Assembly: GCA_023101725.1 (NCBI GenBank)
Contig: JALJCO010013425.1
Coordinates: 20,821-84,820, forward strand
Reading direction: 5' to 3'
Origin: Atherinomorus stipes
Lineage: Eukaryota; Chordata; Actinopteri; Atheriniformes; Atherinidae
DNA: 64,000 nt
The first letter of the stretch is position 1, and every line of letters starts with the position of its first letter. The position numbers and the translations under genes were made by a program. The notes under the pieces were generated by a model. That model had not been told where the DNA came from. It did not search any database and saw only the letters and a program-made list of their open reading frames with translations. This document shows positions 1 through 11,490 of this stretch, piece by piece.

Positions 1-1130
1 TGAAATCTGCTTGAGCAGCCTGGGAAAATGGCCTTTTACCCACCTTCATAGTCCCAGAGTTGACAGGGCAACTAAGCTAAATGGAATTTAGATGAATGTT
101 AAGACTACGTTAAATGAGTCCTTCAGCTCAACTCGGTCTTTATGGCCACAAAACCTGCACAGATTCAGTGATTCAGTCCTGAATCTACAGAAAGACTGGA
201 CTGAGGAGTGCGGCCATCTGCAGGCAAAAACAAGGGCGCCACTTTATTCCATCCCAGATTGTTTAATTCAAAAATGTTGACCCATATGAGACACATTATA
301 TCTGAGCAGCATCAAGGTCCATATTCAGTGTAACCAGAACCTCAAAGGCCACATGTTCTCACAGTGTTTATAATGCATTAGTGGAACAAACTCTACACTG
401 TACTCTCTTTACAAATCCCACCTGGCCATGTATTAGTTGCAGATGTGGCTCTCTAATTCATAATGAACTAATAATGGTTTTGTTAGTGCAAGATTGTTTT
501 CCTTTCCTCCCTCGCACACACATAGATGGAGCTAATCTGTGTGGAGGTGTGGCCGGGCAGGAGGCGATATCGCACCCTGCATGAAACATGGACCTTGGAA
601 TGTGTTGTTGCAAGCTAGCATGCTTTGAGTTATCGGTGCTCATCCAGAATGGATTGTTAAATAATCGCTTATTTTCCCCCCCGCTGGGGTGTCGCCTCTC
701 TGTATCTGAGATCATAACTTATTATTAGCTCTCATACATAAGAGAAACCACATTGGTTGAGTGACTTGTTTAATTGAAGGCCTTTGACTGAATTTGCTGC
801 TAATGAAAACACATGACAAAAAAAACGCAAATTAATAACTTCATCTTCTGATTTTGTGCTGATAAAAAGGAGAGCTCAAAGACGAGACATTACAGATAAC
901 AGAGACGTAGATCTAAAGGCATCAGTTAACTGCTTGATCTAGATTTTATATGAGTGCAGTTTAACCCTCACTTTCATGTATTTTTTAAGATTTTGAAATT
1001 AAGATGGATTGCATCAACCTACTTTAAGTATAAATTCAACATGTGCTCAGTTGATTTAGAATTGAGCATTTTTCCAAATATTTTTGTACCTAACATCTGC
1101 TATTATTCACTTATATAAAGGTATAGAAAT
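1..1130. other. Intergenic DNA, nothing recognised
   Basis: AT-rich DNA with only short chance reading frames. There are no repeats or exons that I can name. Confidence 0.5.
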
Positions 1131-1420
1131 ACTCTCACTGGCCACTTAGTTAACCTCATAACACAAATATCTTACCAGCCAATCACACAGCAGCAAGTCA
1201 ACACATCTAGTCATGTAGACATGATGAAGATGACTTGCTGAAATTCAAACTGAGCATCAGAATGAGGAAGAGATGAGATTTAAGTGACTTAGAACGTGAC
1301 ATGGTTGTTGGTCTGAGTGTTTATTTTCACACACAACCATCTGTAGGGTTTCCAGAGAATGATCTGAGGAAGAGAAAATATCCAGCGAGCAGCAGTTTTC
1401 TGGACCAGAATGTCTTGGTG
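1131..1420 (+). mobile_element. Tc1-like transposon, 5' fragment
   Basis: It begins with CTCACTGGCCACTTA, close to the terminal repeat of a common teleost Tc1-like family. It then matches the transposase N-terminal region (a broken frame including RMRKR-like and VVGLSVY, HTQPSVGFPENDL). The same segment occurs at 41600-41820. It is truncated before the catalytic domain and interrupted by frame breaks, so it is dead. Confidence 0.75.
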
Positions 1421-1487
1421 ATGTCAACAAATTCTTTGTTGAGGTTTTTCTCTTTTTTATGTCCTCTCCAACTCCACACAGATGGTC

Positions 1488-2945
1488 CTCCTTCCTGGTT
1501 CAAATGAAGGTTTTACTCCTGTTTCTGGTTCTGATGGAGGTTTTCACCTCCGCCAAGGAGGTAATGTTTTCGGTAGCGCCGGTTAGTTTGTCCGTCTGTC
1601 TGTCAGCAGCAGGAAAAAGTCCTGGACGGATTAACCTTAAATTTTCACCAGCTGTGTGTCTCAGTCCAAGGATGAACCGGTTACATTTTGCTGGTGATCC
1701 GGATCACCTTCTGGATCCAGGAATGTTTAGAAGGATTTTTTTATCATTGTGAAATCTGCCATGTTGGGCAGGCTGTTGATGAGGCATGAGTGCCCCCTTG
1801 TGGCAGAAGTTTGCAGCTGAGCGCATGATGTCAGGATGCAGAAATGAAACTTATGAGCAGCAGTGAGCACGAGGAGAGAAGACTGTTGGACAGACTTCAA
1901 GCAGGTGAATAAGGTGAACTGTGTGCGTCTGTAAATTACTAAGTAACTAGTTGTATTTCTGCCTGAACAGGATGTTTATTTAGCCTTTAATGTTATTTAG
2001 CTGAGTTGCTTATTCAGAGGTGTTCCTCCATTCACCACGTGCCTTTTTATGCTATGAAGCTAGCTGACCTGTTACATGCCAGTTACTGTAACTGTTAGCC
2101 TTGAACACATCTGCATGTTTAGTCCTAACTGTAAGGGATTTATTAGTAACAATTAATACCTTGATTGTGTTTATTTGCTAAATGAATGATCCTCATGGCT
2201 TTGCATTTCTGTGTTTATAGATCACACCCACTTTCATTCACCTTAACTATGAATGGACTATGAATTAACTAGACATTCACCTTAACTAACCTAGAATTCC
2301 TCTGTTAGCCTGTCGTTTGTTGCATTACTGTGCTGTTGTGATTAAGAGTGACCAGTAAAGACAGTTAACTGTACAAGCGAGTCCTGTGTGTTTTGACCGA
2401 TACCCCATGATGAACATCAAACCTCCTTGCCAACACCTAAACAGTCTTACATCAACATCACCCTAACAGGTCAAATTTTTGGAATTTTTTCATATAACTC
2501 CGTACAAATGGCCCAAGTGTTGGGGAAAAAAAAATTACTAGAAAGGATCTCAATGAGTTCTACATTGTTTCAAAAGTTGATCCGGATCCAGAGAAAATTC
2601 CAGATACTATGATCCAGAACACACAAAAATAAGGAAGTGAAGCTGCTTGGCGGAGGTCTGCGCTCTCCGAGTGCTTTTCTAGTTCTTCCTGGTTCTGGTG
2701 GAGGTTTTTTTTTTTTCTGGTTCTGATGCAGGTTTTCCTTTCCACTGTCTCTTTGTGCAGGTCAGGATGGAGAATTGAACAGTTATTTTAAACTGGACTG
2801 ATGTGGATATACTGGGCAATCATTGAATGGATCTGTTTTAATTGGATTATAATTGGCTACAATAAACTGGATTGAGCTGGATCATGCCTGGAACAGAACC
2901 TTGTGAAGTTGCGTTAATGAAATAAAGCTGAAATCAAATGAATTA
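1488..2945 (+). repeat. L2-type LINE 3' end split by a nested repeat
   Basis: The flanks (about 1488-1545 and 2685-2945) contain the TTCTGGTTCTGATGGAGGTT and TTTCCACTGTCTC segments typical of teleost L2 3' ends, with a CTTGTGAAGTTGCG...AATAAAGCTGAA tail. The same signature recurs at 29870-30040. The middle part is a different element bounded by an inverted CCTCCGCCAAG. Confidence 0.6.
1547..2656. mobile_element. Nested element with CCTCCGCCAAG inverted ends
   Basis: CCTCCGCCAAG at 1547-1557 is the exact reverse complement of 2646-2656. Inner parts rich in GGATCC-like and GATCCGGATC motifs match a well-known teleost repeat. It sits inside the L2 3' region, so it is the younger insertion. The centre (about 1760-2470) is unrelated sequence and may be a further insertion. 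The class is uncertain. Confidence 0.6.
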
Positions 2946-2952
2946 CCCTTAA

Positions 2953-3334
2953 AGACCCACAATGCAACTTTTAGCAATTTTCTCAGATGCGCCCCTTATC
3001 GAAGGCTAAGCTAGCACTCCCAACTAGTGAAAGACAGTCTCATCTTTACTCTTGTTCTGTCCCCTCCTCTCTTTCTTTTCCCCTCTTCCTCCAGTAATGT
3101 TTCCTTTCATTTCTTTGCATAATCCAACATGATGTGTGTTCAAAACACTCACTGTGTTCATATCTGTTTGTTAGCACATTACATGGAGCGCAACCAATAG
3201 TCGGCTGCAACATTACGGTCACGTCCTGGATGGAAAAGTTGCACACTGCTGTTTCTAAGCCTCGGGACGCCTCTGGGCTTGAAAATGTGCATAATGACTG
3301 TTTGTGTGCCATCAAAACGAGTCAGAAACGGTCT
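2953..3334. mobile_element. TTAA-flanked MITE, 382 bp
   Basis: The ends are AGACC...GGTCT, each directly bordered by TTAA (2949-2952 and 3335-3338). This fits TTAA-specific transposons (piggyBac or Kolobok type). The terminal repeat is short and there is no transposase. Confidence 0.5.
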
Positions 3335-3354
3335 TTAAATTGGTAAAGGGCTTT

Positions 3355-3610
3355 TATTCAGTAGCACTTTTTTAACCTTTTCAAGTCTCTACAAGGCACT
3401 TTACAGGAATTTCTCATCCATCCATTCACACATATACAATCTTTCTTATTTACACAATAAATATATGCAGATACACAAATAATCTCACACACTCTATAAC
3501 CAGAAATTATTGCTCCCTGATTCGTATTGACCTTGGAAATTGGCTGGGTTCAGTGCCATACACTAAAAGTCAAACCACTAACCTGGATGGACGGCTCAGC
3601 CTGAGTTGAT
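3355..3610. repeat. Degraded teleost interspersed repeat
   Basis: It contains a CAAGGCACTTTACAGGAATT, CATCCATTCACAC and AACCACTAACCTGGATGGAC layout seen in common fish non-LTR-derived repeats. It is heavily diverged. Confidence 0.4.
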
Positions 3611-5490
3611 GCTAGCTAATGAAGAACCGTGCAAATTATCGGCAGCACAGAGGGAAACCTAAGTTTCAATAACCACCCATAAGCTGCTTAGCTAAGGGCT
3701 AACAAATGATCAGTGCTATAAATTGTCAATATCAGATATTAAAATGGAAGTCCATTTATCTGTACACATTATCAAACCTAACACCAGTCTGGTCTTCTAG
3801 AAAAAAAACCAACCAAACAAAGCAAATAAGACAATAAAATAAAAAGATCCTATAATTGTAATCTCAACAGTCAATGCCAAACAGTGCCTTGTAATATTTT
3901 ACGTATTGAAAAGCCTTTTTTTGTGATTTATCTGTTTGGATTTGATCACCTTAGTCTAAATCGAGCTTTGAAGGAAATGGGGAAAAGGTCTGACTGTGGA
4001 TGGATCATGTTTTAAATTTATTTCCATTGTGGACGTACAAAATGACCTCTCATGCACTCTAAGTCAGATGTTGAGCCTAAAATGATGGAAATGATATCTA
4101 CTGTAAAGTTTATGCTGCAGTAGAAAGCTCTTAAATTGCCATTATTTTTACAAAGCAGGCAACACTTTGACAAGAGGAGGCCATGAAGCTTGTCATCCTT
4201 CTTTCAGCTGATCGCAGGTCTGAAAGTGTGTTGATGACGTGCAAAGAACAAAGCTGCAACACGTGCAGCATCAAGTATGAAATTAAAATGCCGTGTTGCT
4301 TCCCTCAAAGATTTCACCTCGAAACTTTGATGTTTGACCTGTGAGTAAAGGAGGAATGAAGCTGCACGCTCAGTGTGTTTTTGCTGCGTGTGTGTGTGGG
4401 TGTGCAGCTTTCTCATTAGGGAATTTTCCCCCTGCAAAAGATTTCGTAATAAGGAAAACAAGGGCGATAAAGAAAATGAAAGAAGGAGAGAAAGCAGGAG
4501 GAAATCCAGAGGTAAAGAGAACTGGGGACATTGTAATTAGTTGCACCTGTTTCCTTTAACCCAGCTCCAGTTTCCCTCTACAATCGCATGCAGATTACCC
4601 ATCAAAGCCCCTCTTCGCTGCCTCTGCTCAATGGATCCTTTGTTGCCAGTTGTCAGGGAGGCGGCCCACAAAAGTATGTAACACAAGCAGGCCACATTGC
4701 TCTGGATCTTACAGTACATGTAAGCCTCTGCCAGCCGCAATAAGAATAATAGGGAGACAAGGAGTCTGCAGCACTCCCGTTTGCAACTGAGACAATGCTG
4801 GTACTTTTTGGGGGTGGGAGGACAGACCACAACAGTTGCATCATCTGTCAACACTTGTAGTAGCTTGTGTTAGCTCTGCCATGCAGCACTGATGTCAACC
4901 GCGGAAAGTCTTTGCTGCATGCATGTTCACTGAGATACATGCACGTCTGCTCTCAGCAGCAGTGTGCAAAATGAGTAGGTGGATAAATAAAAGGCATAGG
5001 AGTTGTTGGAGCCTTATAGTTTTAATCTTCCAGTAAAAATCTACAAAAAAAGATATGATTAGTCAAATGATTACAAATTCCTGGATGGATTTTATACCAA
5101 TTAACATTTTTCAAAGGATCAAAACAAATCTGGACTTCTTTGTTCTCACTGCTCATTACAAACTCATGCTGGGCATCCAGATATTAAGTTAATTACATAA
5201 AGGTTATTACAAATTACAGAGGAGGCTGTAAAGTTTCCAAAAATATTCAAACACATCAGATTGAATTCTGTGGATCTTGGCATCAAATAGCGGCCAACAA
5301 GCTGCAAGAGCTCAAACATGATACCATCAGACGTTTTGATAGAAGACTGATTAAAGAAACTTCTACATAACCCGAAATAACTAAAGAGGAAAAAAACCAG
5401 GATAATGTCTGTGGTTGTTTTATTTTACAATAAAGCCCCTGAGTTCAGACCAAAGACTAAAAAAAAAAAAAAATGGACGTAGAATCCGGT
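3611..5490. other. Intergenic, no gene seen
   Basis: Largely single-copy-looking DNA. I see no exon with recognisable protein homology and no complete mobile element. A short TG-rich run lies near 4388-4411. Confidence 0.45.
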
Positions 5491-5495
5491 TAGGT

Positions 5496-6612
5496 CTAAA
5501 GAGCTGAGAGTGAAGCCAGTTGGGCGTTTCCCGTCGCCATCTTGCGAAGTCCTGTGTGTTGTCACTCCCAGAAAACACTAAGATTGGCAGAGACAGGGCT
5601 GCTCCGAGCTGCGGGGCAAATGATTAACAGCCAAGCTAATGCTAACTGAGCTAATCCAAAGTGAGCAGGAACAAACAAAGGTATGCGGTTTAAAGGTAAG
5701 GCACGCTCAGACTTACTGTTAACCAGCTAAAAACTCTGATGCAGGCCGAGGCCTTTCTGGGAGCAAGCAGGGAGCTAACTATTAGCCTCCACAGCTAAAA
5801 CTGGCACGTGGTCTGCCACCTGTCAATCAAAAGGACACACTCTTAACATGAAGGTAAACTTGCTCTATTAAACCTTAAATGTTTTTTTGAACCAGGCTGT
5901 AAACATGTTTTTTCTGCGGTAAACATATTTGTTTCTGCAGTGAAGTTGGTCTTTTTAACACGGGAATCTATTGGGCCTTTTCCATTGCAGCTGCACAGGG
6001 CACGGTACAGCATAGTACAGCACCACACGCCAAAGACAACCAGGACGGTTTTTGTTTCCACACAGGAGAAGCAGTAGTCTAATACCTGTAAGTGGGTGGA
6101 GTAGGCGCGGTCGAGACTGCCGTGATGTCACTGCCGTGCCACACGGTGGTCAGTAAAGTAAAAATAACAATGGTGGCGTTGGATGATATCGAGGTGTTAC
6201 TGCTGTTGTTGTTTTTTCTGTGACTCGTAGTCACAGAAAACAGAGGCAGATATTTTTAGAAGAAGCAAGGTGAAACAGGTAAAGCTCGTGGCATGTACAG
6301 AGCATGAGGCGAGTGGTCTTCATGACTCTGCCTTCTCCTGTTCGATGGTCTCTTTTGGTCGAAAATGACGAAAATTTCCTTCGACCAATCAGTTGAGAGC
6401 TGTCAGGTATGTCACGTTTTATGTAGGTTCAGCACGGTCAGAGCTAGCTCTGAAACGAGTGGGGAAAATCGTAACGGCTCGTAGCGGGTTTTCCCAGAGG
6501 AAACACGAATAAAGCGTGCCTTGTGGAAGGGTTACGAAAATGTGCAGTGGAAAAGGCCCATATGGGGATTCGCTCTGTTTTGGAGCCAGCCCCTAGTGGA
6601 TGAAGTAAGAAC
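5496..6612 (+). repeat. Repeat family F1, copy 1, with nested MITE
   Basis: The segments GTGAAGCCAGTTGGGCGT, CACTCCCAGAAAACACTAAG, GGATTCGCTCTGTTTTGGAG and CAGCCCCTAG are shared with 9872-10500 and, inverted, with 49440-49700. It is an unnamed interspersed family. It is interrupted by the MITE at 5972-6560. Confidence 0.65.
5972..6560. mobile_element. TGGGCCTTTTCCA MITE (PIF/Harbinger-like), 589 bp
   Basis: Near-perfect terminal inverted repeats run TGGGCCTTTTCCATTGCA (left) against TGGGCCTTTTCCACTGCA (right, reverse complement). The element is flanked by TAT on both sides. Removing it restores the continuous F1 sequence seen at 10424-10450. A second, inverted copy lies at 49854-50253. The 3-bp A/T target suggests PIF/Harbinger. 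Confidence 0.8.
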
Positions 6613-6959
6613 TTTGACACATGACACAGTGACATCTATTAAACATTTCTGGAGCTGTCGCTGCCCAGCAGCATAGCAGGCTGAGAAATAATATTCAACT
6701 TTCAAACTCTGCGCCACGTCAAGTGCTAGCATACGGATATTAACAAGCTGGCCTATTTTAACATGCAGCCTGGCTGATTCAGCAAAAAGAAACACAAGAG
6801 GACATTATCAGAGGACGAGAGGAAAATAAAAATAAAAAGAGACAAAACAAGAGATAAGACAGGAGTCAAAATAAGACTCTTACTCCGGACAGATTTTATC
6901 GTACAGGTCAGATAAAGACAGATGCTGAATCAGCCATTAACAGAGAGACTCTGTTTTTT

Positions 6960-7910
6960 AAATGGCCACAAACATCTTCTATACGGCCTTTATCACCACA
7001 GCCTACCTGAGTATTGTTGCTGGCCATGTCCATCCCTTTATGACCACAGTGGAGCACTTCTGATGCTACTTCCAGCAGGATAATGCACCATGTCACAAAG
7101 CTCAGATCATCTCCAACATGACCATGAGTTCACCGAACTCCAATGATCTCCACAGTCACCAGATCTCAATCCAACAGAGCAGATTTGGGATGTGGTGGAA
7201 CGGGAGATTCTCATCATGGATGCAGCAACTGTGTGATGCTATTATGTCAATATGGAGCAAAATCTCTGAGGAATGTTTCCAACACCTGACTGAATCCAAG
7301 ACACCAAGAATTAAAGGCGTTATAGAAGATGTTTCTTTCAACAATTTTTGCAATATTCTATAAAATTGGGTTCACCACCCCATATGCTATGATTAATTAA
7401 AAGCTTTAAATATATAAATATTATTATACATCAGCTGTGAAAGTAATGGGGCTGAAAAAACATCCGCCAATCATCTCTGCATTCCTTAACTTTATCATTT
7501 GTCTACTGGCTCATCAATCACGTTTACTACTGTAGTAAGAACGGGTGATAGGCGAGACTGATCAATGAGAGCAATTGATTGGCGAGAGTAATACTGCGAC
7601 CTGGATGCCGGTAGCTAACATCATTCTGCTAGCGGTTAGCAACGTTCTGACAACGACATCTGTTTACGTGCATTTGTAACATGATACCTGCTGCCTGCTA
7701 AATACAGGAGTGGCTCGTGCACGTTATTCTGTGGCTGAAGGAGGGAGCTGTGAATCTAGCGGGTTGGTCTTTCTTCAAGAACTCGCTAACAGTCTCTGCT
7801 TTCTGAAATGCCGAAACATCTTCTATAACGCCTTTAAAGCAGTTCTGGAGAAAAAAACGGGTCCAACCTGGGGCAAGAAGGTAGTCCTGATAATGTGGAT
7901 GGCGTGTGTT
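6960..7910 (+). mobile_element. Tc1-like transposon, 3' half, split by MITE
   Basis: Bases 6985-7314 encode frame-broken remnants of the transposase C-terminal half: the HHVTKL region, then SHQISIQQ...RADLGC-type and MSIWSKISEECFQHLTES. Bases 7838-7905 continue the element (GCAGTTCTGGAG...GGTCCAACC) to the terminal CCTGATAATGTGGATGG. The 519-bp MITE at 7315-7833 sits in between. Multiple stops make it a dead copy. Confidence 0.75.
7315..7833. mobile_element. TTAA-flanked MITE inside Tc1, 519 bp
   Basis: AGGCGTTATAGAAGATGTTT at the left end is matched by its reverse complement at 7814-7833. TTAA lies at 7311-7314 and 7834-7837. Excising the element and one TTAA restores an uninterrupted Tc1 3' end (GAATTAA then AGCAGTTCTGG). 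It has no transposase and is probably mobilised by a piggyBac- or Kolobok-type enzyme. Confidence 0.85.
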
Positions 7911-9871
7911 TGTTTTGGTGCCTGCATGATTATGACCTCATTTTTCTTTCATGCAAAACTTTCTTATGTTCTATCAGCTGTTTTTCACTTATTAAGGCTC
8001 TTCCCTTAATTCTTTCATTTAATAAACATAATTTTTAGAAGTGTACTAGGCTTTGTAATTCTTCCTATCTGGGAAACCTGACAGCAGCCTCTCTACAGCA
8101 GCTTTATTAATAAACAGCACCAACTATCGTAGTCATGTTATCACAAGACGTTGATGATAGGCTCCATAATTACCATCATGTGCTGGTTTGTCTATTTTTC
8201 CACAAGTTCACCACATTATTGAAAACAGCTGGCAGAGTCACACATCGGTCTGTGTTCCTAATCCCAGATCAACTAGTCCTCCTCACAGCTGCTACGGGCT
8301 AATTCCTTCATTTTATAAAAAGCCGTCCTTGATTAGGTTATTATCAAGATCATTTAGCGTTTCAACGAGAGAAGCAAAGGGAGGGGTGACGTTCATGTGG
8401 CGGTACGGAGGTATTTTCTGTCATTGAATTGGATGCTGACAGGTTCACATGCTCACCTCGTGGAATGTATCTGACAATGAACGGCGCAGTGGAGGCAGGA
8501 GGTAAAGGGAGGAGAGACCGTTCTGCATTCAAGCGCTAATTAGAAAAATTAGATCTATGAAAGGCAGCGAGTGATCTAGGCCTTCAACCTACGCCTGTGT
8601 ACCGCTGTAGCAGCACAAAGAGGAGGCAACAATGAGCACTGGGGAGGAGGAGGGGGGATAAATAATTTAATCCATTATCTACTCTGCAAAGCTCATCAGC
8701 ACTGCTACACAATGGCCACGATTGAATTGCTGATTGCATTTCTCTCCTACCCTCCAGGAGAAAATGCCCATGCTCCACTATGTTCTCTCCTGCCTGCCAG
8801 CACAACTAAGAGCAAGAGAAAGACAGAGTGGGAGGGAGAGGCAGAGGCAGAGGAGTGTAGAGTGTCTTCCACCAAGGTCAAACTACAATACAACAATCTA
8901 ATTAAGAGTATCAGAGAGTTTCCTGTGTGGGGTCAACCTCCCTGTTGTGCTCACAGGCTCATATTGTCCATTATGCATTACATCGTGTACTTCTTCATGT
9001 AAATGATGGATGTGATGCTAATTAAATCTTTGTATTTCATAATCTTGCCAAAACTGTTTTTTTTTTTTTTGTTTTTTTTTTTTTATAATCTATGAGAACA
9101 ATTTTAGCTCTCTTCTTTCTGCCTCAGATTAACCAGTCTGAACAGATTAGAACTCTGATAAAGGGTTGTCTGTTTGGAGATGAGATGAGATGAAATGAAG
9201 AAACAATACTTTTTTCATCTTTGAAGGGAATTTAATTTTTTTTATCCTTTATTAAAAATTAGCATTAAAAAAGTCAACAACTCATAAAACTGAACACAGC
9301 ATGATGTAAACTAATGATCTGACTGAAGGGTCTACCCATCCAAAAAAGACTATTATTTCATTGGACTGCCTTTATCTCTGATTCCAGCAACATCCTCTAT
9401 GAAATTGTCTCCATCAGTTTTTGCAACGTCACAAGATTTATTTCCACCCAGTGTTGCATTATCTTTGTCCAAGATCTTGTATTGATGATGAGAGAGTCGG
9501 ACCACTGCACAAAGCTTTCTCCAGCACATCCCAAAGATTCACAACGAGGTTTGAGACACAGGATGTGTCTTTCCACTTGATTGTTTAAGAAATGAGAAGC
9601 TGCTCACTGCATCAGTTGGGGTTAAATGACTTGTTGTAGGAACCTCTCTGCTTAGTTAAATCCAGGTGGTCATGTGTTTTTTTCAGGATGGGCACTGCTA
9701 GTTGGCTGTGATCATGAGGCCAGTCTACTGCCACCACAGAAAACATTTGGGACTTTTGTGTATGGTTTTGAAAAACTTTTAGATGGATTGGGTTTAAACT
9801 TTTCTTCTTGCACTTATAATTAAGTCGTTACTAGAGAGGGACGAACCTTTCGCTACGTCACCTGTTGGTTT
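7911..9871. other. Intergenic, no gene seen
   Basis: Mostly unrecognised DNA with a poly-T tract at about 9056-9084. I see no exon or complete element. Confidence 0.45.
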
Positions 9872-10500
9872 CTGAAGAGCTAAAAGTGAAGCCAGCTGGG
9901 CGTGTCCCACAGTTGCCATCTTTCCGTATCGCATGTGTCGTCACTCCCAGAAAATACTAAAATGGGCAAAGATAAGGCCGCTCCGAGCCGCGGGGAAAAC
10001 GATTGACAGCTGACATACTCTGGGCTAAATGCTAACCAAGCTAACTTGAAACTAACAGGAGCTAACAAAGATTAGCCTCCTAAGCGGTGGGATAAAGGTA
10101 AGACACGCTTAGACTTGCAATTATCTGACTAAAAACTGCTGTTGTGCTACAAACTGAGACCTTACTGAGAGCAAACAAGGAGCTAACTAGGAACCACCGG
10201 TCGGCAGGCTGGGCTTCTGGTCTGTCACATGTCAATCAAAAGGACACGCCCCTAATTATGTGTAGTTTCAAGATGAGATAACATCTAAACGGATGAGTTA
10301 TAAAAAAATTCATCCCCCTCACAGTTGACATGAAGGTAAACTTGACCTATTAGACCTAAAATGATTTTTTGAACCAGGCTGTAAACATGTTTATTTCGGC
10401 TGTGAAGTTGATGTTTTTAACATGGGAGTCTATGGGGATTTGCTCTGTTTTGCAGCCAGCACCTAGCAGAACAAGGGAGAACTACAAAAAATGACTTCTT
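9872..10500 (+). repeat. Repeat family F1, copy 2
   Basis: It shares GTGAAGCCAGCTGGGCGT, GTCACTCCCAGAAAATACTA, GGATTTGCTCTGTTTTGCAG and CAGCACCTAG with copy 1 at 5496-6612. It lacks the nested MITE, so it serves as the empty-site reference. Confidence 0.65.
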
Positions 10501-10576
10501 CCGGGTAGCCTCATAGTTGGCCACCGGAGGTTGCTGCTTGCTTGCACTACAATGTCACAAACATTGGATATACGAG

Positions 10577-10790
10577 TTGGGGGGAGTGGGTAGCCTATTG
10601 GTTAATGCGGTTAATGTGGATTTGGTCCATAAACCCAGGTTCGAGTCCCCCACATGGCACTCAGGTGAACCACTATGGGCCCTTGAGCAAGGACCTTAAC
10701 CCTCATCAATTGCTCTCTGGGCGCTGTAATTGGCATTCCACCGCTCCCTGGTTAAATTAGAGCAGAGCTGAATTTCCCAATTAGGAATAA
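10577..10790 (+). repeat. tRNA-derived SINE (V-SINE-like)
   Basis: The RNA polymerase III A box is TAGCCTATTGG (10591-10601) and the B box is GGTTCGAGTCC (10638-10648), spaced as in a tRNA head. Downstream, CCTTGAGCAAGGACCTTAAC followed by CAATTGCTCTCTGGGCGCTG is the conserved central domain shared by vertebrate V-SINE-type elements. This explains why the region resembles a tRNA without being one: I see no complete cloverleaf. Confidence 0.8.
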
Positions 10791-11163
10791 TGAAGTATCC
10801 ACCTTATTCCTGAGCCAACGAATGCACAAACGATTATGCGATCAACCTGTGAGATACCGGAAATAGCACCATTGACTCACAGTGTAAATTGTCGTTTCTG
10901 CTAGCATTTTTTTCTTACATTTCAACCAGAGTGTTTATAACATTTCTAAACGATTTGCTCCAGAAAATGTCCTTGCACGGTTCGGGAACATGTTGCGCTG
11001 TTCATGGTTTTACTCAAACCAGAGATAGTTTCATTTGTGGCTACAAGAGTGATGTGTAGAACACCCACCTCAGTCTACGACAGAAAGAGGCTGCAGGCTG
11101 CAGACTGCGACTAAATGGTCGCATTTTGCGAATAAAAAAATTTACATCTGCTGTTCACTAAAT

Positions 11164-11490
11164 ATGATTGTATCCAACCTCTTTCAACAAAACAAGACCA
11201 ACCTTATTAGTGTGTATTACTCTGCTCCCCATCTCTGGAATTCGCGATCTTCGTACAGACGACATTTCCCTCTCTTTAAATCCAGACTCAAAACTCTTCT
11301 GTACAGACACACTTTTCTACCAAGTCCATATGCACCAATCCAATCTTGTTTTTATGGGGTACCTGTTATGTTTTTTGTTTTTAATGTTTTATCTGCTCTG
11401 TACAGTGTCCTTGGGTGCTCTGATAAAGTGCTTTTTAAATCAAATTTTTTAAAAATAATAATAATAATCATTATTATTAGTATTACAGGT
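11164..11490 (+). mobile_element. L2/CR1-type LINE, 3' end
   Basis: The encoded peptide YYSAPHLWNS followed by FPLFKSRLKTLLYRHTF is the typical last part of a fish L2-type ORF2 (LWNSLP...FKSRLKT motif). It is followed by TGTACAGTGTCCTTGGGTGC and an (ATT)n-like tail ending near 11490. It is 5'-truncated, as usual for LINE copies. Confidence 0.75.

Noticed and set aside
10542..10760. tRNA gene
   Set aside because: A and B boxes are present, but the sequence does not fold into a full cloverleaf and runs into a SINE central domain.
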